Source of the DNA: Gammaproteobacteria bacterium
Lineage (GTDB): Bacteria > Pseudomonadota > Gammaproteobacteria > Steroidobacterales > Woeseiaceae
Assembly: GCA_009937615.1 (NCBI GenBank)
Contig: JAACFB010000003.1
Location: 1-64,000 of the forward strand
DNA length: 64,000 nucleotides
Direction: 5' to 3'
The notes under the pieces: generated by a model
The model's input: only the letters and a program-made list of their open reading frames with translations
Databases searched by the model: none
Told to the model about the DNA's origin: nothing
Shown: in pieces, positions 36,105 to 44,840 of the stretch
How positions within the stretch are numbered: the first letter of the stretch is position 1
Layout: each line of letters starts with the position of its first letter
Made by a program: the position numbers and the translations under genes

Positions 36105-37439
36105 ATGCGGTCTTTGAAGCGATCCAACGAACATTTCAAGAAAGCCAAAACAAAACTCCCGCTCGGGGTGTCCTCCAACTTCCGCTACTGGGGCGATGAC
36201 AAGACGATCTACGTCAAGCGCGGTAAGGGCGGGCGCATCTGGGACGTCGACGATAACGAGTACATCGATTATCGACTGGGATATGGCCCGATTATCCTGG
36301 GCTACGCGGACCCGCGCGTCGACGAGGCAGCGCGGCGCGGAATGGACGTTGGCGGCGTGTTCGCTCTGTCAACTGAACTGGAATACACGGTTGCTGAACG
36401 CATCTGTAAAATGGTGCCGAGTGCAGAAAAGGTGCGATTGTCGAATTCGGGAACCGAGGCCGTTATGGCGGCCCTGCGGGTTGCACGGGCGCATACCGGC
36501 AAGGACGGCCATATCATGCTCGAGGGCGGCTACCACGGCGTTTTCAACGAGGTCATGTGGTACTCCGAGGTCGAGGAGTGGGATCCGAAAGATGGTGCAC
36601 CCGAGGTATTACCGTACGGGGATGGCGTACCAGGCGTCACAAAGCGCCTGTTTCATAACGCGCCTCTCAACGACGCTAACGCCATTGAGGACCTGCTCAA
36701 GAAACACCACGCCAGTATCGGCGCCTTCCTGATTGAACCGATCATGGGCAACTGCTGCGGGATCACGGCACGGCGGCAGTACATGCGCGATGTCCGCGAA
36801 CTGTGCGACCGATTCGACGTGTTGCTGATCATCGACGAGGTTAAGACCGGGTTTCGCGTAGCGCGCGGCGGCGCGCAGGAGTTGTTCGATGTACGAGCCG
36901 ATCTGTGTACATTTGCCAAGGCGATGGGCAACGGCTATCCGATAGCCGCAGTCGCCGGGAGCAACGAGGCGATGAGCTGGATCGGCAGCGATGTTGTCCA
37001 TGGCGGTACCTTCACGGGCCACTCGGTTTCCCTGGCGGCTGCCGACAAGACACTCCAGGTCATCGACGAAACCGACGTGCTGCAGACCATCGAAAACTGT
37101 GGACTGCAGCTTCAGGAGGGACTCGGCCAGATACTGAAGGAGCGGGATATCCCGCACAGCTTCACAGGTCATCCCGCACTGATGGGCCTGTTCTTTTCGG
37201 ATGAGCCCCCGTTCGATTATCGCGGCTGGGTGGATTCGGATTACGCGTTTTACGATGCGCTCGCGCCCGAGCTGCATGAACAAGGCATACTGGTCGAGCC
37301 CGACTCGCGCGAACCCTGGTTCCTGTGCGAGGCGCATGCCGAAGGTTGCCTTGAGGAAACGCTGGACAAATTCACAAAGGCCGTAGACATTACGATGTCC
37401 AAGCTTGAGGCCACGCCGAGCCTGGCGGGCACTGCCTGA
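36105..37439 (+). CDS. class-III aminotransferase, glutamate-1-semialdehyde aminomutase-like
   Basis: A PLP enzyme of about 444 residues. ATG at 36105 has AGGGAGG just upstream and is preferred over the ATG at 36078. It shows LPLGVSSNFRYW, SNSGTEAVMAALRVAR, IDEVKTGFRVARGGAQ and the PLP lysine in TFAKAMGNGYPIAAVAG. The GSA-like N-terminus (pyroglycine loop) is common in aminomutases and in omega-amino transaminases. Haem biosynthesis is unlikely to be its role because the neighbours are catabolic. It is the first gene of the rightward operon and probably deaminates the imported amine. Confidence 0.83.
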   Translation: MRSLKRSNEHFKKAKTKLPLGVSSNFRYWGDDKTIYVKRGKGGRIWDVDDNEYIDYRLGYGPIILGYADPRVDEAARRGMDVGGVFALSTELEYTVAERICKMVPSAEKVRLSNSGTEAVMAALRVARAHTGKDGHIMLEGGYHGVFNEVMWYSEVEEWDPKDGAPEVLPYGDGVPGVTKRLFHNAPLNDANAIEDLLKKHHASIGAFLIEPIMGNCCGITARRQYMRDVRELCDRFDVLLIIDEVKTGFRVARGGAQELFDVRADLCTFAKAMGNGYPIAAVAGSNEAMSWIGSDVVHGGTFTGHSVSLAAADKTLQVIDETDVLQTIENCGLQLQEGLGQILKERDIPHSFTGHPALMGLFFSDEPPFDYRGWVDSDYAFYDALAPELHEQGILVEPDSREPWFLCEAHAEGCLEETLDKFTKAVDITMSKLEATPSLAGTA

Positions 37440-37478
37440 TAACGATACGAAAAATGCACATAAAGCGAGCCCTGATTA

Positions 37479-39095
37479 ATGAAAACCTATGACGCGATCA
37501 TCGTTGGCGCCGGACACAACGGCCTGACGACAGCGGCCTTCCTCGCCAAGTCCGGACTCGACGTCGTGTGCGTCGAGAAGAACGACTACATCGGCGGTGC
37601 CGCGGTCAGCCGGGAGCTATACAAGGACTGGATGTACTCAAACTGCTCGTATGTCTGCAGCCTGCTGCGGCCCGAGATATATCGTTCGCTTGAGCTGCAT
37701 AGGCACGGCCTGCAGGTTACTCCGTACGGCGGATCGGTCCAGTTCATGGAAAACGGCGACTACTACGGTTCCTATCACGACCCGGCGGTAGCGTACCGGG
37801 AGATGGCGCGGTTCTCGCGCCACGATGCCGACGCGTATGAGCGTTACTCGGCCGACACGATGCGCCAGTGCCGGTTTATTCGCGACACGCTGCTGCGCAC
37901 GGCGCCGGATCCCACGTCGTTCAAACCGAGGGACATCAAGGAGCTGATCGCGATCGGCAGTAAGTTCATGGAGATGGGTGAGGACCGGATGTACGAGACC
38001 ATCCGCTTCTGGACGATGAGCGTCGCCGAATACCTCGCAGAGTATTTCGAGACCGATGTCATCCGGACGGCGTTTTCGGGCAGCGGCATCATCGGCACCG
38101 CGCTCGGCGTGCATTCGCCGGGCACGGCCTACGTGCTATTGCATCACTACATGGGCGATGTCGATGGCAACGTCGGCACCTGGGGCGTCGCCCGCGGTGG
38201 CATGGGCGCCGTATCCAAATCCATTGCAGGCGCTTTCCAGGCTTACGGCGGTGAGCTGCGCACCGAGGCCGGCGTCGACAAGATCATCGTCAAGAACGGG
38301 CAGACCACCGGAGTGGCGCTCGAAAACGGCGAAGAGATTTCGGGACGGCTCGTCGTTTCCGCCATGGACGTCAAGCGGACTTTTCTAAACTGCATGGACA
38401 AGTCCGATCTGCCGGCGGCGTTTTACGACCGGGTAGCGAACTTCAAGATTCGCGGCTCGTCCGGAAAGGTCAACATAGCGCTCGATGGAATGCCGACATT
38501 TCCGGCCCTGCCCGAGGGCAGCACGCTCTATCACAGCGACATGCACTTTATCGATTCGATGGAACGCATGGAGCGCGCCTACGACGACTGGAAGGCCGGC
38601 ACCTGGTCGAAGGATCCATACATCGACATGGTTGTTCCGACCATGACCGATCCCACGATGGCGCCGCCCGGCAAGCACTTTATGAGCTGTTTCGTGCAGT
38701 ACTGCCCCTACGAGCTGGAAGGCCGAGCATGGACCGACCCCGAGCGCGAGGAATTTGCCAAGACCGTCATCAATCAGATCGCAAACTACAGCCCCGATTT
38801 CAAAGAGCTGATCCTGCACTACGAAGTGCGCACGCCGCAGGACATCGAGGACCAGATCGGCATAACCGAGGGCAATATTTTCCACGGCGAACTGACGATG
38901 GATCAGCTGCTGTTCAACCGCCCCGTGCCCGGCTATGCGCAGTACCGATCGCCGGTCCGCGGCCTTTACATGTGCGGCTCGAGCACCCACCCGGGAGGCG
39001 GTGTCATGGCAGCGCCCGGCGCAAATGCGGCAAGAGAGATACTTGCCGATCTGCGGCGCCCGAATACCGTTCCCGAAAACTTTGGCGATGACTGA
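37479..39095 (+). CDS. PYROXD2/phytoene-desaturase-like FAD oxidoreductase (copy 1)
   Basis: A 538-residue flavoprotein with N-terminal FAD Rossmann motif IVGAGHNGLTTAAFLAKSG and a C-terminal FAD contact LYMCGSSTHPGGGVMAAPGANAA. It belongs to the NAD(P)/FAD oxidoreductase group that includes phytoene desaturases and mitochondrial PYROXD2. No carotenoid genes lie nearby, so a carotenoid role is doubtful. It may oxidise an amine or a C-C bond in the locus's substrate. It starts 39 bases after the aminotransferase and is followed after five bases by a paralogue. Confidence 0.8.
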   Translation: MKTYDAIIVGAGHNGLTTAAFLAKSGLDVVCVEKNDYIGGAAVSRELYKDWMYSNCSYVCSLLRPEIYRSLELHRHGLQVTPYGGSVQFMENGDYYGSYHDPAVAYREMARFSRHDADAYERYSADTMRQCRFIRDTLLRTAPDPTSFKPRDIKELIAIGSKFMEMGEDRMYETIRFWTMSVAEYLAEYFETDVIRTAFSGSGIIGTALGVHSPGTAYVLLHHYMGDVDGNVGTWGVARGGMGAVSKSIAGAFQAYGGELRTEAGVDKIIVKNGQTTGVALENGEEISGRLVVSAMDVKRTFLNCMDKSDLPAAFYDRVANFKIRGSSGKVNIALDGMPTFPALPEGSTLYHSDMHFIDSMERMERAYDDWKAGTWSKDPYIDMVVPTMTDPTMAPPGKHFMSCFVQYCPYELEGRAWTDPEREEFAKTVINQIANYSPDFKELILHYEVRTPQDIEDQIGITEGNIFHGELTMDQLLFNRPVPGYAQYRSPVRGLYMCGSSTHPGGGVMAAPGANAAREILADLRRPNTVPENFGDD

Positions 39096-39100
39096 TAAAA

Positions 39101-40645
39101 ATGACTGACAAATACGATGCGATCATTGTAGGCGGGGGGCATAACGGGCTCGTGTGTGCCGGACTGCTCGCCAAATCCGGTAAGCGAGTGCTTGTGCTCG
39201 AGGCAAACGACCAGGTGGGCGGCGCCGCGGTGACGCGCGAGTTTGCCGACGGCTATTCCGTGTCGGCATGCGCGCACCTGCTCTACCAGCTGCAGCCCGC
39301 CGTCAGAAAAGACCTCAAGCTGAGCGTCAAGCTTGCGAGCGACGATATGACCACGATCGCGCTGGGTGACGACGGTGAGCACGTCCGAATGGTGGGGAAC
39401 AAGGCGTCCGGCGTCAGCGATGCCGACGCCCGCAGCTATCGCGGCTTTCGCAAACGCATGACGCGATTCGCCGACCTGCTCGGAACCTACTTCAACAGGC
39501 CGCCACCGCGGCTGGGCACCAAGGACTTCAAGGATGTCTCGGTGCTTGCGCGGCTGGGCCTCGATATACGCCGGCTGGGCAGGGGCGAAATGCAGGAATT
39601 CCTGCGGCTTATCGGCATGAACATTCACGACGAAGTTGTCGAGCGCTTTGAAAGTCCGCTGCTGAAAGGCGCAATCAGCCTGGATGCTGTCCTCGGCACG
39701 CACCTGGGGCCGCGCTCGCCCAACACCATCATGACCTACCTCTACCGGCAGGCTGGCAATCATGGCCGGATTGCCGCGCCGAAAGGCGGCATGAGCAGTG
39801 TCACCGAGGAGCTGGCGCACGTCGCACGCACTGCGGGTGCGACGATTCGCACGGGCATGGCCGTAACGCGCATCGTCGTCGAGAATGGTCGCGTTGCTGG
39901 TGTCGAAACCGAGGCGGGCGAGCGATTCGACAGCATGATAGTGATATCGAATGCGGATCCGAAACGCACGATCATGGAACTCGTTGGCGCACGTCATGTC
40001 GAGACGGGTTTCACGCACCGTGTCCATCACCTGCGATCGCGCGGCAATGCGGCGAAGCTGCACCTGGCGCTCGATGGGCTGCCGCAGATCGCGGGTCTGT
40101 CGAAAAAAGATTTCGCCGAACGACTCGTTATCGCGCCGGATGAACACTATGTTGAGCGCGCATTCAATCCCGCCAAATACGGCGCAAGTTCGCCGGAGCC
40201 GGTCGTTGAGATTACGTTCCCGAGCTTCCGTGACGAGACACTGGCGCCGACCGGCAAGCATGTCATGTCGGCAATCGTGCAGTACGCGCCCTATGCGCTG
40301 AAGGGCGGCTGGACTGATGCGGCGAAAGGTGAATTTGAAGCGGCAACCATCCGGGCGATCGAACGTTACGCGCCCGACATCGTGCAACGAATAACGGCCA
40401 GCGAGTTGTTGACGCCGGCGGACATCGAGCGGGAGTTCCATATCACGGGCGGACACTGGCATCACGGCGAGCTGACGCTGGACCAGTTCATGTTCGTGCG
40501 GCCGGTTGCGGGAGCCGCGCAATACCAGATGCCAATTGAAGGCCTGTACCTCTGCGGTGCCGGCACGCACCCGGGAGGCGGAGTCAGCGGCGCCGCGGGG
40601 CGCAACGCGGCGCGAGCCATTCTCGGCAGGGAGAAAGCAGCATGA
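39101..40645 (+). CDS. PYROXD2/phytoene-desaturase-like FAD oxidoreductase (copy 2)
   Basis: A 514-residue paralogue of the preceding gene. The FAD motif is IVGGGHNGLVCAGLLAKSGK, and the C-terminal FAD motif LYLCGAGTHPGGGVSGAAGRNAA. The central substrate region differs clearly from copy 1, suggesting a heteromeric pair or two successive steps. It is five bases after copy 1 and overlaps the GcvT-family gene by four bases (ATGA). It is cytoplasmic, with no signal. The reaction is unknown. Confidence 0.8.
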   Translation: MTDKYDAIIVGGGHNGLVCAGLLAKSGKRVLVLEANDQVGGAAVTREFADGYSVSACAHLLYQLQPAVRKDLKLSVKLASDDMTTIALGDDGEHVRMVGNKASGVSDADARSYRGFRKRMTRFADLLGTYFNRPPPRLGTKDFKDVSVLARLGLDIRRLGRGEMQEFLRLIGMNIHDEVVERFESPLLKGAISLDAVLGTHLGPRSPNTIMTYLYRQAGNHGRIAAPKGGMSSVTEELAHVARTAGATIRTGMAVTRIVVENGRVAGVETEAGERFDSMIVISNADPKRTIMELVGARHVETGFTHRVHHLRSRGNAAKLHLALDGLPQIAGLSKKDFAERLVIAPDEHYVERAFNPAKYGASSPEPVVEITFPSFRDETLAPTGKHVMSAIVQYAPYALKGGWTDAAKGEFEAATIRAIERYAPDIVQRITASELLTPADIEREFHITGGHWHHGELTLDQFMFVRPVAGAAQYQMPIEGLYLCGAGTHPGGGVSGAAGRNAARAILGREKAA

Positions 40646-41838
40646 CGATCCAGGAAGTTCCACAGGGGCGCCTGCGCACACCGTTCTACTCGCGCATGAG
40701 CGAGCTCGACACGGTAAACAGCTGGCACGAGTGGAAGGGTTACACGACGCCAGACGAGCTCTACTGCGCCGAAACCGAGTACTTCGCGATTCGAAACGCG
40801 ACCGGCGTGTTCGACCTGACGCCGATGACAAAATATCGCATCAGCGGTCCCGATTCGCTCGAATACATTAATCGCCTTGTCACGCGTGACATGGCAAAGA
40901 TCAAACCCGGACGTGTTGCCTACGCCGTGTGGTGCGACGATCGCGGCCAGGTCATCGACGACGGCACCATTTTCCATCTTCGGGAAGGGGAGTACCGCCT
41001 GTGTTCGCAGGAGCGTCATTTTGACTGGTTGATGGCATCTGCGATCGGCTTCGACGTGTCGGTCGTCGAGGAAACAGCCGAGGTCGCCGGTCTCGCCGTG
41101 CAGGGACCGACGTCTTATTCAGTACTGAGCAACATGGGTCTCGACGGGCTTGGCGAACTGAAGGTGTTCGGCCTGATGCACTTTGACTTCCAGGGCGCCG
41201 AACTGATGGTGTCGCGCACGGGGTTCACGGGCGATCTGGGTTACGAGCTCTGGATAGAGCCCGCAAAGGCGGAACAGCTCTGGGACGCGCTGTTCGAGGC
41301 GGGCAAGCTGCACGGCATTCGTGCAATCGGCGTGCACGCGCTCGAAATGGCGCGAGTCGAGGCGGGCTACCTGGCTGCTTACGAGGATTTCCTGCCGGCA
41401 AAAGCGACGCTGCGGACCGGCCGAACGCGTTCGCCGCTGGAGCTTGGTCTCGACTGGCTCGTGGATTTCAAGAAGCCGGTCTTCAATGGCCGTCGCGCGC
41501 TGGCTGAAGAGCAGCGTCGCGGTTCGACATGGCGCCTGGTCAAACTCGATATCGACGGCAACAAGACCGCACACCATTCCTATATCTATGCGAAGCCGAA
41601 AAACAACAAGCGCGAGATCGGTTTCGTTACCTCGGCCGTGTGGTCGCCGATCTGCAAGCAAAATGTTGCCATTGGCACGGTCAGGATGCCGCACGGGGAA
41701 ATCGGCAGTAACGTCTGGGTCGAGATTTACTATCAGCGAGAGATGCACTGGTCCAAGGCAATGGCCAAAGCCAGCGTTGTCGACAAGCCGTTCTGGTTCC
41801 CGCCGCGGCGCAGCGCGACGCCCCCGGGGCCTTACTAG
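40642..41838 (+). CDS. GcvT-family aminomethyl/demethylase protein (second copy)
   Basis: A 398-residue GcvT-fold protein, distinct from the DmdA-like one at 6818. It shows ATGVFDLTPMTKYRISGPDS, LVTRDMAKIKPGRVAY, LAVQGPTSY, SRTGFTGDLGYELWI (folate-binding Glu region) and a RVEAGYLAAYEDF variant of the VEGG(L)LSY motif. Such proteins take a methyl or aminomethyl group to THF. Here it likely demethylates a product made by the oxidoreductases. It overlaps copy 2 by four bases and precedes the acyl-CoA ligase gene by 32. Confidence 0.82.
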   Translation: MTIQEVPQGRLRTPFYSRMSELDTVNSWHEWKGYTTPDELYCAETEYFAIRNATGVFDLTPMTKYRISGPDSLEYINRLVTRDMAKIKPGRVAYAVWCDDRGQVIDDGTIFHLREGEYRLCSQERHFDWLMASAIGFDVSVVEETAEVAGLAVQGPTSYSVLSNMGLDGLGELKVFGLMHFDFQGAELMVSRTGFTGDLGYELWIEPAKAEQLWDALFEAGKLHGIRAIGVHALEMARVEAGYLAAYEDFLPAKATLRTGRTRSPLELGLDWLVDFKKPVFNGRRALAEEQRRGSTWRLVKLDIDGNKTAHHSYIYAKPKNNKREIGFVTSAVWSPICKQNVAIGTVRMPHGEIGSNVWVEIYYQREMHWSKAMAKASVVDKPFWFPPRRSATPPGPY

Positions 41839-41870
41839 AGAGATCCCGGGGCACGGCGGCCGGGTTAGTC

Positions 41871-43958
41871 ATGGCGCATCGGCTTGACGCACTGCTCCGG
41901 CCCCGGTCGGTTGCCGTCGTAGGCGCTTCGGCGAGGCCGGAGTCGATGGGCGAGTGGGCTCTGAAAAACCTGCTGAAAGGCGGTTACGAGGGCAGCATCT
42001 ATCCGGTCAATCCGGGCTATGACGAACTCCAGGATCTGCGATGTTTTCCGGATCTCGGCTCGCTTCCCGAGCGACCGGACCTCGTCGTGTTTGCCGTGGG
42101 TGACCAGCGTATCGAGGCGGCGCTGGACGCAGCAATCGCGATCGGCGTTCCGGCCGCGGTGATCATGTCCACGACTATCATCGACGACGACGGGGTGCCG
42201 CCGCTCAAGGATCGTCTGCAACGGAAAATCAACGCCGCAGGCATCGTGGTTTGCGGCAGCAATTGCATGGGTTTCTACAACGTTCGCGATCACGTCTGGG
42301 CCTGCGGATTCGACAGTGCCATGCACGAGGCACCCGGCAACATTACGCTGCTCAGCCATTCGGGCGCCGGCATGTCGGGCATCATCGACTGCGACGAGCG
42401 TGTCCGGGTGAACCTTGCCGTCTCTACCGGCAACGAACTCAGCGTGACGATGGATGAGTACCTGGATTTCGCGCTTGATCTGCCGGAGACGCGTGCTGTG
42501 GGCCTGTTCATCGAGACGGCGCGCAACCCGAAAGGATTTCGGGCGGCGCTGGAGAAGGCGAATCAACGCCATATCCCGGTCGTCGCGATCAAGGTGGGCA
42601 AGACGGAAAAGGCCGCGCGTCTCGCCGTATCGCACTCGGGCGCAATCGCCGGCAACGATGCGGCCTACGAGGCCTTGTTCGACCGCTTTGGCGTGCAGCG
42701 CGTGCTTGACATGGACGAGCTGGCGACCACGCTCATCCTGTTTGCCGAACTGCACCCCGTTGCAGCCGGCGGACTCGTCACCCTGCACGACTCCGGCGGC
42801 GAACGGCAGCTGCTGATCGATCTTGCCGATGAGGCTGGTGTGCCGCTTGCCGATCTCGGCAAAGAGACCGTCGTTGAGCTCGAGAAAATTCTTGACCCCG
42901 AGCTGCCGGCCGTAAATCCGCTCGACGCCTGGAGTCGCGGCGGCAGCAACTATGAACAGCAGATGACGCAGTGCCTGTCGCTGATGATGCAGGACGACGG
43001 CGCGGCGCTGGGCGCGGCGATGCTGAATCGCGCACCCGACGGCGTGATCTACCCGATTTACCTGAACTACGTGCAGCGGGCGCATGTGGAGTCGGGCAAG
43101 CCCGTCGCGCTGGTCGCAGCACGGCAAGGTACGGGCAGTGATGAGGTCGTTGTTACCAGCACGCATGCAGGGATCCCCGTCCTCGACAGCGTGCCCCTGT
43201 TCCTGAGCGGGGTGCGTGCACTGTTTGCCTACCGGGATTTTCTGCTACGCGACGACGATGCGCCTGTCGCGGTGGCCGAGAGGGCGGTCGCCGAATGGCG
43301 GTCCCGGCTGCGCCTGCCCGGCACGCTCGGCGAGGCCGGCGCGCTGGAGCTGCTGGCCGACTTCGGCCTTCCGGTCAGCCGCACGGTCCGGGTGAACGCC
43401 GGCAGCGAGCTCGATGAGGCCGCGGAGTCATGTGGATACCCGCTCGCCCTCAAGACCGCTGTGCGCGGGGTTGCGCACAAGTCGGATAGTGGCGGTGTCG
43501 TTCTGAATATCGGGGACGCGGCTCAGCTCGCCGAGGCCTACCGCAAGCTTGCGTCCAGCCTCGGCCCCGAGGCCATAGTGGCGCCGATGGCCGACGAGGG
43601 CGTCGAAATGATTCTCGGTGCCACACGGGACGAGCAGCTAGGCGCGATCGTGCTGCTCGGGTTCGGCGGCGTGTTGGCCGAAACCCTGCAGGATGTAAAG
43701 TTTGCCCTGCCACCGTTCGACGCGGCGCATGCGCGGCGCTGTGTCGACAGCCTGCGGCTGCGGCCGTTACTCGACGGCGTGCGCGGCAAACCGGCAGCGG
43801 ACATTGATTCGTTCTGCGATCTCGCTGCGCGGTTTTCGGCGATTGTCGACGCGCTTCGCGAGGAGATCGAGGAGGTGGATATCAACCCGGTCATCGTGCA
43901 CGAACGCGGCTGCACAATCGTCGACGCGCTGATTGCTTCGAAGCGTAAGCAGGCCTGA
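41871..43958 (+). CDS. NDP-forming acyl-CoA synthetase (acetate-CoA ligase ADP-forming type)
   Basis: A 695-residue fusion of the alpha and beta parts of ADP-forming acyl-CoA synthetases. An N-terminal CoA-binding domain (VAVVGASARPESMG) is followed by two succinyl-CoA-ligase-like flavodoxin domains. The phospho-histidine motif is AVSHSGAIAGND (about 245). The C-terminal ATP-grasp domain (about 480-695) has YPLALKTAVRGVAHKSDSGGVV. It joins an acid to CoA at the cost of ATP, or runs in reverse to make ATP. It shares one base with the start of the TIM-barrel gene. The acid is probably the chain left after deamination. Confidence 0.88.
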   Translation: MAHRLDALLRPRSVAVVGASARPESMGEWALKNLLKGGYEGSIYPVNPGYDELQDLRCFPDLGSLPERPDLVVFAVGDQRIEAALDAAIAIGVPAAVIMSTTIIDDDGVPPLKDRLQRKINAAGIVVCGSNCMGFYNVRDHVWACGFDSAMHEAPGNITLLSHSGAGMSGIIDCDERVRVNLAVSTGNELSVTMDEYLDFALDLPETRAVGLFIETARNPKGFRAALEKANQRHIPVVAIKVGKTEKAARLAVSHSGAIAGNDAAYEALFDRFGVQRVLDMDELATTLILFAELHPVAAGGLVTLHDSGGERQLLIDLADEAGVPLADLGKETVVELEKILDPELPAVNPLDAWSRGGSNYEQQMTQCLSLMMQDDGAALGAAMLNRAPDGVIYPIYLNYVQRAHVESGKPVALVAARQGTGSDEVVVTSTHAGIPVLDSVPLFLSGVRALFAYRDFLLRDDDAPVAVAERAVAEWRSRLRLPGTLGEAGALELLADFGLPVSRTVRVNAGSELDEAAESCGYPLALKTAVRGVAHKSDSGGVVLNIGDAAQLAEAYRKLASSLGPEAIVAPMADEGVEMILGATRDEQLGAIVLLGFGGVLAETLQDVKFALPPFDAAHARRCVDSLRLRPLLDGVRGKPAADIDSFCDLAARFSAIVDALREEIEEVDINPVIVHERGCTIVDALIASKRKQA

Positions 43959-44794
43959 TGCAGAAACTCGAAATCTATCAATCCCTGTGGGGGATGGAGT
44001 TGCGCAGTCCGCACGTGCCCGAACGGACCAACGACGAGTGCTTTGCGATGGTCGCTGACGCCGGCTTCGATGGCATGTGCATCGACCCGGCCGTGGATGA
44101 AGTGGCGGAACTTCGGCAGCTGCGGGATCTGTATCGCGCTTATGATCTCGGCTGCATGGTCAATGCATTTCCCGGTCACGAAGAAGACATGCGGCCGCTG
44201 CTCGAGTTTGCCGGCGAGATGGACGCTTGCATGGTGAACGTCATAAGCGGCGTCATGCCCATGCGGCCGGAGGACGCCGTCGCTGTCGTGCGCCGCTGGA
44301 TGGGTGAGGCCACGAGCGCCGGCGTGCCGTTGCTATTTGAAACGCATCGCGATGGCCTGCTCAACGACCTGTATTTCACGCTGCAGCTCATGGACCTCGT
44401 TCCCGACATGCGCCTGTGTGCGGACCTGTCCCATTTCGTTGTCGATCGCGAGATGCGCAACCCGATTTCAGAGCGTGACCAGGGCTACGTTACCTCGATC
44501 CTCGAACGGTCAGACTGCTTCCAGGGGCGCGTTGCCAACCGCGAGCAGGTGCAGATCCAGATCGGCTTCCCCCAGCACCAGGAATGGGTCGACATATTCA
44601 AGCGTTGGTGGAAGCAGGGCATGCAGGCCTGGCGCGCGCGCAGTCCCGATGACGCGACGCTCGTTTTCCTCTGCGAGCTTGGCCCGCCGCCCTATGCCAT
44701 TACCGATGCGGAGCAGCGCGAGCTCTCCGATCGGTGGCAGGAATCGCTGCAGATCCGCGACTGGGTCCTGGAGATCTGGGCGGACCTCGACTGA
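43958..44794 (+). CDS. sugar-phosphate isomerase/epimerase-like TIM-barrel protein
   Basis: A 278-residue xylose-isomerase-like TIM barrel (AP endonuclease 2 superfamily). Likely metal ligands are in LFETHRDG, CADLSHFV and LCELG, spaced as in the family. It has no signal. Its ATG uses the last base of the ligase stop codon (TGATG). The reaction is unknown, and relatives isomerise keto/aldose sugars or hydroxy acids. It closes the rightward operon. The next gene on this side runs the other way. Confidence 0.78.
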   Translation: MQKLEIYQSLWGMELRSPHVPERTNDECFAMVADAGFDGMCIDPAVDEVAELRQLRDLYRAYDLGCMVNAFPGHEEDMRPLLEFAGEMDACMVNVISGVMPMRPEDAVAVVRRWMGEATSAGVPLLFETHRDGLLNDLYFTLQLMDLVPDMRLCADLSHFVVDREMRNPISERDQGYVTSILERSDCFQGRVANREQVQIQIGFPQHQEWVDIFKRWWKQGMQAWRARSPDDATLVFLCELGPPPYAITDAEQRELSDRWQESLQIRDWVLEIWADLD

Positions 44795-44840
44795 GCCGCC
44801 CTGTCTCCTGATGGTTTGCCGCCGCGCAGAGAGGGCTCCG

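Noticed and set aside
36105-37439. hemL (haem biosynthesis)
   Set aside because: It resembles glutamate-1-semialdehyde aminomutase but lies first in a catabolic operon under a BetI-like regulator.
37479-40645. A carotenoid biosynthesis cluster
   Set aside because: The phytoene-desaturase-like proteins have no crtB, crtE or crtY neighbour; surrounding genes are catabolic.
38966-40831. A 621-residue open frame on the minus strand
   Set aside because: It lies fully antisense to the PYROXD2 genes, is rich in Arg and Ser and has no family motif. Long antisense frames are common in GC-rich DNA.
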